Positions 1 through 6,012 of a DNA stretch of 7,192 nt are shown here, in pieces. The stretch covers positions 1 through 7,192 of the forward strand of contig JAJZEJ010000203.1 of the NCBI GenBank assembly GCA_021828635.1, in the 5' to 3' direction. How positions within the stretch are numbered: the stretch's first letter is position 1; the number at the start of each line of letters is the position of its first letter. This stretch comes from Chloroflexota bacterium (GTDB lineage Bacteria > Chloroflexota > Ktedonobacteria > Ktedonobacterales > Ktedonobacteraceae). The position numbers and the translations under genes were made by a program. The notes beneath the pieces are model-generated. The model was not told the DNA's origin, ran no database searches, and saw nothing but the letters and a program-made list of their open reading frames with translations.

Positions 1-2
1 CT

Positions 3-812
3 TGGTGGGTAGAGCTATTCGTGCGCGGCGCTGGCTCGCCGGGTGGTACATCGACAATGGATATGCGTGTCGGTAAGTGGACGTATTCCACCGACAGCAA
101 CTATATGGATATCATCAACCTGATCCTCGATTGGAAAAAGCACGGCTACTTCTATCCTGACTCGATCAGTATCACCGACGAGGTTGCACGTGCCTACTTC
201 GAGCGTGGTAAGTTTGGCATGACCGTTGGTGGTGTCTGGAATCAGGCCGAGTGGACACAGCACAAGTTTACCGACTACAGCCTGATTACGCTACCAAGTC
301 CCACGACAACGCCGCAGGGCTACTTCTATTCGACGCCCGGTGGTTCGCTCTGGGCCATGTCAAACAAGACGAAATACCCCGATGAGGCGTGGGCCTGGTT
401 CGATTGGCTCTACAGTCCGGCGGCAGGAAAACGCTGGGTACAGATGGGTGAGGATGTTTCTGTCTTCCCACAAAACGATCAGGCCAGTCTGGTCACATTC
501 AAGCCTTTCGCTGAATATGTTGGCACCTCAAATCTGGAGATACCTGGCCCTAACCCAGCGCAGCGCAACCCGCAAACGGCAAACGTCATTCAAGCTACCG
601 TTAAACCCGATATTGGCGATGTGTTGACCGGCATCTACACCGGCCAGATTTCAGACATCCACGGAGCATTATCCGCCCTCGACGACCGCTATATGAAGTC
701 GCTGACCGATGGTATTAGTCAGGCTGTGCAACAGGGCAACAAAGTGAGTCTGGCTGACTACACCTTCTCTGATTGGGACATCACAAAGCCCTACTACACC
801 AAACCTGCATGA
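3..812 (+). CDS. ABC sugar transporter, extracellular solute-binding protein (5'-truncated)
   Basis: The reading frame is open to the left edge, so the N-terminal signal peptide and first lobe lie outside; about 269 C-terminal residues remain. A GTG at 21 is in frame but has no ribosome-binding site and sits inside conserved-looking protein, so I do not take it as the start. Family 1 (CUT1) binding-protein features are visible: an amphipathic stretch followed by a short beta segment KFGMTVGG and a Trp-rich hinge (188-255), TPGGSLWAMSN (334-366), and the helix YPDEAWAWFDWLYSPAAGKRW (376-438) typical of the C-terminal lobe. The protein should capture a carbohydrate outside the membrane and deliver it to the two permeases encoded next. 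It is separated from permease 1 by 78 nt containing a large hairpin, fitting the higher expression usually needed for the binding protein. The ligand is unknown. Confidence 0.9.
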   Translation, partial: WWVELFVRGAGSPGGTSTMDMRVGKWTYSTDSNYMDIINLILDWKKHGYFYPDSISITDEVARAYFERGKFGMTVGGVWNQAEWTQHKFTDYSLITLPSPTTTPQGYFYSTPGGSLWAMSNKTKYPDEAWAWFDWLYSPAAGKRWVQMGEDVSVFPQNDQASLVTFKPFAEYVGTSNLEIPGPNPAQRNPQTANVIQATVKPDIGDVLTGIYTGQISDIHGALSALDDRYMKSLTDGISQAVQQGNKVSLADYTFSDWDITKPYYTKPA

Positions 813-816
813 TGTA

Positions 817-866
817 TTGCATTCATCCGTAGGCGTGATAAATCACGTTCCTACGGATGAATGCAA
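817..866. repeat. Long perfect inverted repeat (intercistronic hairpin)
   Basis: TTGCATTCATCCGTAGG (817-833) is the exact reverse complement of 850-866, a 17-bp perfect stem. Inside it CGTGAT (834-839) pairs with ATCACG (842-847), leaving TT (848-849) unpaired on the right side and a tiny apical loop. No T-run follows (the next bases are purine-rich and contain the downstream ribosome-binding site), so it is not a standard Rho-independent terminator. By analogy with structures after malE-type genes, it could protect the binding-protein mRNA from 3' exonucleases and lower permease expression. It could equally be a copy of a dispersed palindromic repeat. The inverted repeat itself is seen directly; its role is inference. 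Confidence 0.9.
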
Positions 867-890
867 GAAGAGAAGAGAGAGGTTTTGACA

Positions 891-1886
891 ATGCAAGTTC
901 CTACCCTCACGCCTGATGCACCTGTAATGGTCAATCTGCCACAGAAGAAGCACAAGCTTTGGCAAGAGATGCTCAGCAATGGTTGGTCATACATCTATTT
1001 GGCCCCAATGCTGATTTTACTACTCGTCTTCGTTGTCTATCCTATTTTTGCCTCATTGGGCTATACGCTTTACCAATGGAATGGCATTGGCAGTCCAACA
1101 CAGTTTGTGGGCCTGTACAACTTTAAGAAGGTCATCCACGACTCCTTTTTCTGGGGCGCGTTCCTGCACACTTTCATCTATATGGCGGTTCTAGTGCCTG
1201 TGCAGTTGACGCTGGCCTTGATTCTAGCACTCGTATTAAATAATCCAAAGCTACGTTTTGCGACGTTTTATCGCTCAGTGTACTTTATTCCTGTTGTGAC
1301 GTCGGCTGCCGTGGTTGGTATTGTGGTACAACTTATCCTGACCAACTTTGGCGACAATCTCAGTCAGATACTCATCAATGCTCACATCACGACGCAGCAT
1401 ATCGACTGGCTCGGCGACCCACATTTCGCATTAGGCATCATTATCGCCGTTGGTATCTGGAATACGCTAGGCTACAATCTGGTCTACTTTCTGGCAGCAC
1501 TCCAGACGATACCCATTGAACTGTACGAGGCTGCGAAGATCGATGGAGCCAACGCAGTCAACCAGTTTTTGTACATTACTGTGCCAATGTTACGTGCCAT
1601 CGGCTTAATGATACTGATATTGGCTATTCTAGGTAGTCTGCAAGTCTTCGATCTAGTGCAGGTGTTGACTGGCGGCGGACCATACTTTGCCACTAACGTT
1701 GTCAATACGTACATTTACCAGCAGGCATTTGGAGGATTCACTAATTCTGTTGTGGAGCCAAATATCGGCTATGCCTCAGCCGCCTCGTTCTTTTACGGTG
1801 TAATCCTGATTGCGCTTTCAGGTGTCCAGGTTTTGATTGTGCGCTATGCCACGCGCAGGCGAGCTGAGTACCGCTTGCAGGGATAA
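891..1886 (+). CDS. ABC sugar transporter permease 1 (CUT1, MalF/UgpA-like)
   Basis: This is a 331-residue inner-membrane subunit of a carbohydrate ABC importer. A cytoplasmic N-terminus of about 32 residues precedes six predicted membrane segments (about 33-57, 92-117, 129-151, 180-203, 237-257, 297-319). The ATPase-docking EAA loop is present between segments 4 and 5: EAA at 213-215, DGA at 218-220, Pro at 232. The family motif TGGGP is at 260-264. I chose ATG 891 because AGAGAGG (876-882) lies 8 nt upstream. The in-frame ATG at 861 would add ten charged residues, lacks a ribosome-binding site and lies inside the right arm of the hairpin. It pairs with permease 2, which starts 23 nt downstream. 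No ATP-binding subunit gene is in the window, so a shared ATPase is inferred. Substrate unknown. Confidence 0.95.
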   Translation: MQVPTLTPDAPVMVNLPQKKHKLWQEMLSNGWSYIYLAPMLILLLVFVVYPIFASLGYTLYQWNGIGSPTQFVGLYNFKKVIHDSFFWGAFLHTFIYMAVLVPVQLTLALILALVLNNPKLRFATFYRSVYFIPVVTSAAVVGIVVQLILTNFGDNLSQILINAHITTQHIDWLGDPHFALGIIIAVGIWNTLGYNLVYFLAALQTIPIELYEAAKIDGANAVNQFLYITVPMLRAIGLMILILAILGSLQVFDLVQVLTGGGPYFATNVVNTYIYQQAFGGFTNSVVEPNIGYASAASFFYGVILIALSGVQVLIVRYATRRRAEYRLQG

Positions 1887-1909
1887 GTAAGAAGGAGACA
1901 TGAACGATT

Positions 1910-2788
1910 ATGGCTACATCTGTTGCACCTTCGCGCACTTCCTACGTGCGACGCTATAAAACGGCGCAGAAGTTGCGCCACTTGCTCATTCACATCATTT
2001 TGATTGTCGGCGGCCTTTTGTGGGTTTACCCATTTCTGTGGACGCTTGGCAGTTCGCTAAAAACTTCTGCCGGTTTTTTCAACGATGGTCTCAGCATCTT
2101 CCCCAAAGGCTTTGAGTGGTCTAACTACACGAATGCCTGGAATGAAGCTTCCTTCGGACAATATTTCTTCAATACGCTGTTCACTACCATTTGTACGGTT
2201 GCGATTGTGCTGGTCTGCACATCAATGGCAGGCTATGTGCTGGCACGCAAAAAGTTTCCGGGGAAAAAAATCGTGATTGGCTTGATTGCGCTCACGCTTT
2301 TCTTGCCGCAGGGCTACACTATCATCCCCGTCTTTGACATTATTCAGCGCCTCGGTCTGCTCAATACGCTCTGGTCAATCATTCTGGTGCAGTCGGCGGG
2401 CGGTATGGTTTTCAGCACCTTCTTGTTCACCGGCTATTTCAGTACAATGAATCATGAGTTGGAGGATGCTGCACGTGTAGATGGGGCAGGCTTCAATCAG
2501 CTCTTCTGGCGTGTCATGTTCCCGTTAGCTGGTCCGATGCTGGCAACAGTGGCATTGTTCACCTACATCGGCTCATGGAACAACTTCTTTGTGCCGCTTG
2601 TCTTCACGCTGGCTCGCCCCGATTTGCGCACACTGGCTGTTGGCATGTATGCCTTTGTCGGGCTAAACTCTACTAACTGGACCTATCTGTGCGCGGGTTC
2701 GGTCATCACCCTGGCTCCTGTCATGCTCATCTTTGTCCTGCTACAACGCTACTTCGTCAATGCCATCGCCGGAGCCGTCAAAGCGTAA
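1910..2788 (+). CDS. ABC sugar transporter permease 2 (CUT1, MalG/UgpE-like)
   Basis: This 292-residue protein is the second membrane subunit of the importer, with the usual MalG-type length and six predicted membrane helices (about 24-46, 85-111, 122-142, 152-176, 206-233, 262-284). The N-terminal block WVYPFLWTLGSSLK (38-51) is typical of the family, and the EAA-type ATPase contact reads EDAA (185-188), DGA (191-193) and Pro205. The C-terminal GSWNNFFVPL (221-230) is another MalG-class signature. The ATG at 1910 follows GAAGGAGA (1891-1898), slightly distant but the only good match. The gene follows permease 1 by 23 nt, so the two are almost certainly co-transcribed and form a heterodimer. 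A hairpin with a T-rich flank lies directly after it. Confidence 0.95.
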   Translation: MATSVAPSRTSYVRRYKTAQKLRHLLIHIILIVGGLLWVYPFLWTLGSSLKTSAGFFNDGLSIFPKGFEWSNYTNAWNEASFGQYFFNTLFTTICTVAIVLVCTSMAGYVLARKKFPGKKIVIGLIALTLFLPQGYTIIPVFDIIQRLGLLNTLWSIILVQSAGGMVFSTFLFTGYFSTMNHELEDAARVDGAGFNQLFWRVMFPLAGPMLATVALFTYIGSWNNFFVPLVFTLARPDLRTLAVGMYAFVGLNSTNWTYLCAGSVITLAPVMLIFVLLQRYFVNAIAGAVKA

Positions 2789-2792
2789 TGGG

Positions 2793-2828
2793 GCAAGGCG
2801 ATCTCTTGCGGTCGCCCTGCGTTTCTTT
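2793..2828 (+). terminator. Possible weak terminator or attenuator hairpin
   Basis: GCAAGGCGA (2793-2801) pairs with TCGCCCTGC (2812-2820) in eight of nine positions (one A-C mismatch) around a 10-nt loop, followed by GTTTCTTT (2821-2828). The broken T-run and the mismatch make it a weak intrinsic terminator at best. It might reduce read-through from the transporter genes into the catabolic genes. The next gene begins only 22 nt later with its own ribosome-binding site and no obvious promoter, so full termination here is unlikely. Confidence 0.35.
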
Positions 2829-2850
2829 GAAATACAAAAAGGATAGTCTT

Positions 2851-3951
2851 ATGTCCAGGTCAACGATCAATGTCGGCATCGTCGGATGCGGTGTGATTAG
2901 CGCAAACTATATTGAAGGGATGCGCACGTTTGCAATTCTCAACATTGTCGCATGCGCGGACCTCGATGGAGAGCGTGCAAAAGCAAAGGTGGCCCACTAT
3001 CATATCCCAAAAGCCTGTAGCGTCGAAGAATTGCTGACCGACCCTGACATTGATATTGTCCTCAATCTGACGACCCCGCAGGCCCATGCCAGCATTGCAC
3101 TGGCTGCAATCAAGGCTGACAAGTCGGTGTATAATGAAAAGCCTTTAGCGGTGACACGCGAGGATGCACAGACAATCCTGACCGAGGCTCACAAGCATGG
3201 TGTGCTGGTCGGGTGCGCTCCTGATATCTTTCTGGGTGCGCCCCTCCAAACTTGCCGCAAGCTACTGGATGATGGAGCCATTGGTCAGCCTTTAGCAGCC
3301 AATGCCTTCTTATTAAATCATGGTCCCGAAAACTGGCATCCCAATCCCGCCTTTTATTACCAACCCGGCGGTGGACCGATGTTCGATATGGGACCATACT
3401 ACCTGACGGCATTGATCTTACTGCTAGGACCGGTTAGCCGTGTCAGCGCCATAACTCGGCAACCATTTATAGAGCGTAGTGCAAGCTCTCATGGTATGAA
3501 AATTCCTGTGACAACGCCAACACATATCGCCGCTCTGCTCGATTTTACTCAAGGTGCCGTTGCCACGCTCGTTACCAGTTTTGATGTCTGGGCTACTGAA
3601 CTACCTGCTATCGAAATCTATGGCACAGAAGGTACACTAAGTATAACTAATCCTAGCTTCTTTCGTGGTCCGGTGCGGCTACGGCGGGCAGGCGAGCGCG
3701 AGTGGAATACTATCCCATTGAAGTATGGATACATGAATGGCGGGCGTGGCATTGGCGTAGCGGATCTGGCTTATGCACTGCGTTCGGGGCGTGAACATCG
3801 AGCCAATGGCATATTAGGCTATCACGTGCTTGACATCATGCATGCCTTTCACGAATCTGCATCCGCAGGGCAGCATATGTCCTTGACCAGTACGTGTAGT
3901 CGTCCTGTACCACTACCTCTCGATCTGTTTATTGGTACCTTAGATGAATAA
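2851..3951 (+). CDS. Gfo/Idh/MocA family NAD(P)-dependent oxidoreductase
   Basis: This 366-residue cytoplasmic dehydrogenase probably oxidises a sugar, cyclitol or sugar derivative. The N-terminal Rossmann fold opens with VGIVGCGVIS (8-17), and an acidic residue after the second strand (ADLDGERA, 36-43) is where the nucleotide ribose binds. The family EKP motif is at 96-98, with Lys97 the expected catalytic lysine. The C-terminal alpha/beta domain carries GGGPMFDMGPYY (173-184). Asp179 is conserved, but the usual catalytic His of the D-x-G-x-H motif is Tyr183, as in glucose-fructose oxidoreductase-type members. ATG 2851 is chosen because AAAAAGGA (2836-2843) precedes it at good spacing. A longer frame back to 2689 would overlap the permease gene by about 100 bp and add implausible sequence. 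It sits between the transporter and a sugar-acid dehydratase, which suggests it makes the lactone or acid that the dehydratase uses. Substrate unknown. Confidence 0.93.
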   Translation: MSRSTINVGIVGCGVISANYIEGMRTFAILNIVACADLDGERAKAKVAHYHIPKACSVEELLTDPDIDIVLNLTTPQAHASIALAAIKADKSVYNEKPLAVTREDAQTILTEAHKHGVLVGCAPDIFLGAPLQTCRKLLDDGAIGQPLAANAFLLNHGPENWHPNPAFYYQPGGGPMFDMGPYYLTALILLLGPVSRVSAITRQPFIERSASSHGMKIPVTTPTHIAALLDFTQGAVATLVTSFDVWATELPAIEIYGTEGTLSITNPSFFRGPVRLRRAGEREWNTIPLKYGYMNGGRGIGVADLAYALRSGREHRANGILGYHVLDIMHAFHESASAGQHMSLTSTCSRPVPLPLDLFIGTLDE

Positions 3952-3953
3952 GA

Positions 3954-3979
3954 TAGGGCGTTTATTACGTTCCTAAGAT
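3954..3979. repeat. Short hairpin related to the 817-866 inverted repeat
   Basis: In the 51-nt gap before the dehydratase gene, TAGG (3954-3957) pairs with CCTA (3972-3975) and CGT (3959-3961) pairs with ACG (3967-3969), leaving TT (3970-3971) unpaired. The larger hairpin at 817-866 has the same order (TAGG, CGT, ACG, TT, CCTA) and shares the 9-mer ACGTTCCTA (845-853 and 3967-3975). This looks like a degenerate or minimal copy of the same element. A chance match of this size is possible but the shared bulge argues against it. Confidence 0.5.
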
Positions 3980-4002
3980 TACTTAGAATATGGAGGAATA
4001 TC

Positions 4003-5145
4003 TTGAAAATTACCGACATTCGTACTGCTATTATTCGAGCTAACTTTCCCTGGAACCTGATCCGCATTTATACCGATAGCGGCATCATCGGGCTGGGTGA
4101 GGCATATTGGGGGCCAGGGATTATGGACGTGATAGAGAAACTCAAGCCACGCCTCATTGGCAAAGACCCGATGGAAGTGGATAAGCTTTGGACATTCATG
4201 ATGCGGGCAATGTCTGGCCCTGGCTCGGTTGCAGGCGCGACGGTGGCAGCGATTAGTGGGATCGAGATTGCGCTCCTCGACTTGGTGGGTAAGCAACTCA
4301 AGACGCCGACCTATCAACTGCTCGGTGGCAAGTTCCGTGGCCGCGTGCGTATTTATGCCGATTCACATGCAGGCAATTTGCATGATGCCAATGATTGGTG
4401 TCAACGAGCATTGGAAGTGCGTGAGCGCGGCTTCGATGCCATTAAGTTCGACCTTGACCCCATTGGTCATAGGGTGCAAATTGATGACTATAATCGTACA
4501 TTGAGCAATAAAGCTATCAGGAATATGGTGGAGATGGTGCGTGCGGTCAGCGAGACGCTTGGACCAGATGTAGATTTAGCCCTGGACTGTCACTGGTCGT
4601 ATAACGTGACTGATGCCATCCGCTTAGCGCAGGCACTCGAACCCTTCCCGCTGCTCTGGCTGGAAGACCCGACGCCGCCAGATAACGCCGATGCGCTGGC
4701 GTTGGTACGGGCCGCGACACGCACACCGATCTGCACAGGTGAGAATCTGTACACCCGTCATGGTTTCCGCCCCTTTATCGAGAAAGGCGCGTGCCATATC
4801 ATCCAGCCGGATATTCCACGCTGCGGTGGCCTGCTAGAAAGCAAGCGCATCGCGGACATGGCGGAGATGCACTATATTCCGTTCGCTGCCCACAATGTAT
4901 GCAGCCCGGTTGGCACGATGGCTTGCGCCCATGTGTGCGCCGCCATTAGCACTTTTACCGTGCTGGAATATCATTCACAAGATATTCCGTGGTGGAACGC
5001 GGTAGTGGGTCACGAAGATGACCCGTTAATCAAGAATGGCTACATCACGCTCAGCGATGCGCCAGGATTGGGTCTCGAACTCGACGACGAGGTATGCCGT
5101 CAACACGTCCAGCCCGGCACACGCTACTTTGGCGAGGCGGTATAG
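4003..5145 (+). CDS. Enolase-superfamily (mandelate racemase/MLE) sugar-acid dehydratase, galactonate dehydratase-like
   Basis: This 380-residue cytoplasmic enzyme likely removes water from an aldonic acid to give a 2-keto-3-deoxy acid, using Mg2+. After an N-terminal capping domain comes the TIM barrel. Its metal ligands read as Asp195 (LALDCHW), Glu221 (WLEDPTPPDN) and Glu247 (CTGENLY). His197, two residues after the first ligand, matches the D-x-H arrangement of galactonate dehydratases. The His/Asp base pair is Asp270 (QPDIPRCGG) and His297 (AAHNVCSPVGT), and Glu322 (LEYHSQD) occupies the last-strand position. The usual K-x-K is K-x-D (148-150), so only one lysine is present, again as in dehydratases rather than racemases. 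TTG 4003 is the start: GGAGG (3992-3996) lies 6 nt upstream and there is no in-frame ATG near it. Family and dehydratase class are well supported; the exact aldonate is not determinable. Confidence 0.92.
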   Translation: MKITDIRTAIIRANFPWNLIRIYTDSGIIGLGEAYWGPGIMDVIEKLKPRLIGKDPMEVDKLWTFMMRAMSGPGSVAGATVAAISGIEIALLDLVGKQLKTPTYQLLGGKFRGRVRIYADSHAGNLHDANDWCQRALEVRERGFDAIKFDLDPIGHRVQIDDYNRTLSNKAIRNMVEMVRAVSETLGPDVDLALDCHWSYNVTDAIRLAQALEPFPLLWLEDPTPPDNADALALVRAATRTPICTGENLYTRHGFRPFIEKGACHIIQPDIPRCGGLLESKRIADMAEMHYIPFAAHNVCSPVGTMACAHVCAAISTFTVLEYHSQDIPWWNAVVGHEDDPLIKNGYITLSDAPGLGLELDDEVCRQHVQPGTRYFGEAV

Positions 5146-5183
5146 GGCATAATACCCAGGCGTGATGCCGTATTTCACTTTTT
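5139..5183 (+). other. Intergenic inverted repeats after the catabolic cluster, possible weak terminator
   Basis: Several small stems can form here: GGTAT (5139-5143) with ATACC (5152-5156), GGCAT (5146-5150) with ATGCC (5165-5169), and GTGA (5162-5165) with TCAC (5175-5178) followed by TTTTT (5179-5183). None is a strong terminator alone; the last is closest in form, with only four base pairs. The stretch AGGCGTGAT (5158-5166) also matches 831-839 of the large hairpin. A transcription boundary here is plausible because the next gene has a separate promoter candidate. Confidence 0.25.
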
Positions 5184-5203
5184 GTGTAAAAAAATGGTAG
5201 AAT
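5173..5203 (+). promoter_or_regulatory. Candidate sigma-70-type promoter for the MOSC gene
   Basis: TAGAAT (5198-5203) differs from the -10 consensus at one base and lies in an A/T-rich stretch. TTTCAC (5173-5178) or TTCACT (5174-5179) could be a poor -35 at 19 or 18 bp. Transcription would start about 40 nt before the chosen ATG at 5251. The -10 element is the convincing part; the -35 is weak. Confidence 0.3.
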
Positions 5204-5225
5204 AAAGGTAGAGCTATGACAACGT

Positions 5226-5240
5226 TATCATGATAGGGGA
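5226..5240 (+). promoter_or_regulatory. Start region of the MOSC gene: palindrome and Shine-Dalgarno deciding the start
   Basis: AGGGGA (5235-5240) lies 10 nt before ATG 5251 and supports that start over ATG 5230, which has no ribosome-binding site at proper distance. The perfect palindrome TATCATGATA (5226-5235) abuts the ribosome-binding site and contains ATG 5230. A five-codon ORF (ATG 5216 to TGA 5231-5233) preceded by AAAGG (5204-5208) overlaps it. This arrangement could be coincidental or could affect translation initiation. Confidence 0.4.
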
Positions 5241-5250
5241 ACGTAAGCCA

Positions 5251-5793
5251 ATGGATGGAACCGTGACAGCTGTGAGCCTTAGTTCAACGCACACTTTTAG
5301 CAAGCCAGAGCAGGATTGTATCCACTTGCTGGCAGGATTGGGTATCGAGGGTGATGCGCATCTCGGTGAAACAGTCAAGCACCGTTCACGGGTGGCGCAA
5401 AATCCGAACGAACCTAACCTGCGTCAGGTTCATCTAATTCATGCAGAACTGCATGATGAGCTACGAGCTGCCGGCTTCGCCGTGTCAGGCGGTCAAATGG
5501 GCGAGAATGTGACGACGCGAGGCATTGATCTGCTCAAGTTGCCAACGAGAACGCGCTTGCACCTGGGCGGCACAGCTATCATCGAGGTGACAGGACTACG
5601 TAGTCCTTGCACTCAATTGGATGACTTTCAGGCAGGGTTGATGGGTGCGGTGCTGGGACGCGATGAACATGGCAAACTTATTCGTAAGTCTGGTATCATG
5701 GCTATCGTCCTGGTTGGCGGCGAAGTACGCCCCGGCGACCCGATCACGGTCGAGCTGCCACCAGAACCGCACCAACCTCTTGAACCAGTTTAA
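5251..5793 (+). CDS. MOSC domain-containing protein (YiiM-like)
   Basis: This 180-residue soluble protein consists of one MOSC domain, the fold found at the C-terminus of molybdenum-cofactor sulfurases and in stand-alone proteins that handle sulfur or bind molybdenum cofactor. Visible signatures are GLGIEGDAHLG (residues 30-40), the RQVHLI strand (58-63), GGQMGENVTTRGIDL (80-94) and TGLRSPCTQLDDF (114-126), in which Cys120 is the invariant MOSC cysteine. The remaining C-terminus has the usual MAIVLVGGEVRPGD strand-turn (150-163). ATG 5251 is preferred over ATG 5230 (seven extra residues) because of AGGGGA at 5235-5240. The gene is 105 nt from the dehydratase gene and has its own candidate promoter, so it is probably not part of sugar catabolism. 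Known relatives act on N-hydroxylated compounds or in cofactor handling; which applies here is not visible. Confidence 0.9.
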   Translation: MDGTVTAVSLSSTHTFSKPEQDCIHLLAGLGIEGDAHLGETVKHRSRVAQNPNEPNLRQVHLIHAELHDELRAAGFAVSGGQMGENVTTRGIDLLKLPTRTRLHLGGTAIIEVTGLRSPCTQLDDFQAGLMGAVLGRDEHGKLIRKSGIMAIVLVGGEVRPGDPITVELPPEPHQPLEPV

Positions 5794-5806
5794 CAATTTG
5801 AACCAG
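5780..5806 (+). repeat. Short direct repeat TTGAACCAG, 18-nt period
   Basis: TTGAACCAG occurs at 5780-5788, spanning the end of the MOSC coding sequence, and at 5798-5806 just after its stop codon. A third partial copy, TTGAACC, lies at 5878-5884. The exact match is only 9 nt, so this may be a small slippage product or chance. No canonical terminator is seen after the MOSC gene. Confidence 0.4.
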
Positions 5807-5877
5807 GCTTGGTACCGTACTTGTACTATGATGATGATGGAATGCGCTTACCTGACGAGCGTGTTGTAAAGTGTTCT

Positions 5878-5906
5878 TTGAACCTGTTGAAGAAGGCCAG
5901 CATACT
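5878..5906 (+). promoter_or_regulatory. Candidate promoter upstream of the membrane-protein gene
   Basis: In the 219-nt gap before the membrane-protein gene, TTGAAC (5878-5883) and CATACT (5901-5906) are separated by 17 nt; each hexamer matches sigma-70 consensus at four of six bases. The gap otherwise holds a short (ATG)4 run (5828-5839) and a TATATA at 5966-5971 without a good -35. This promoter call rests on sequence similarity alone and the species' own consensus is unknown. Confidence 0.3.
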
Positions 5907-6012
5907 CAAAACTGTAAAGCTTCTCTAGTTGTTTTTTCCTTCAAACTTCCTGTATCCTGCAAGCGTATATACCACAAGGAAACGGTCAGATATAAAGAAG
6001 GATAGATCATCT

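Noticed and set aside
861..890. Upstream ATG that would extend permease 1 by ten residues
   Set aside because: It lies inside the hairpin arm without a ribosome-binding site, whereas ATG 891 has AGAGAGG 8 nt upstream and gives a normal CUT1 permease N-terminus.
1900..1959. 19-codon ORF starting at an ATG immediately after GAAGGAG
   Set aside because: It is out of frame with permease 2, its start is only about 2 nt from the Shine-Dalgarno core, and the real gene starting at 1910 covers it.
2689..2850. N-terminal extension of the Gfo/Idh/MocA frame into the permease 2 gene
   Set aside because: The extra 54 residues overlap a conserved permease coding region, and the Rossmann fold begins right after ATG 2851, which has a good ribosome-binding site.
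3973..3986. CTAAG/CTTAG inverted repeat before the dehydratase gene
   Set aside because: A 5-bp A/T-rich stem is expected by chance; the overlapping hairpin at 3954-3975 is better supported by its match with 817-866.
3990..4043. ATG 3990 as a start overlapping the GGAGG site
   Set aside because: It is out of frame with the dehydratase and soon meets a stop; TTG 4003 gives the complete enzyme with ideal spacing.
3110..4317. Antisense open frames opposite the dehydrogenase and dehydratase genes
   Set aside because: They are shadows of well-supported + strand genes, show no family motifs, and lack plausible ribosome-binding sites.
5828..5869. Small ORF beginning with four ATG codons after the MOSC gene
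   Set aside because: Only 13 codons, no ribosome-binding site and no recognisable sequence; most likely a short trinucleotide run.
5929..6012. TTG start adding 28 residues to the membrane protein
   Set aside because: No ribosome-binding site before 5929, polar and low-quality extra sequence, and ATG 6013 is preceded by AAGAAGGA.
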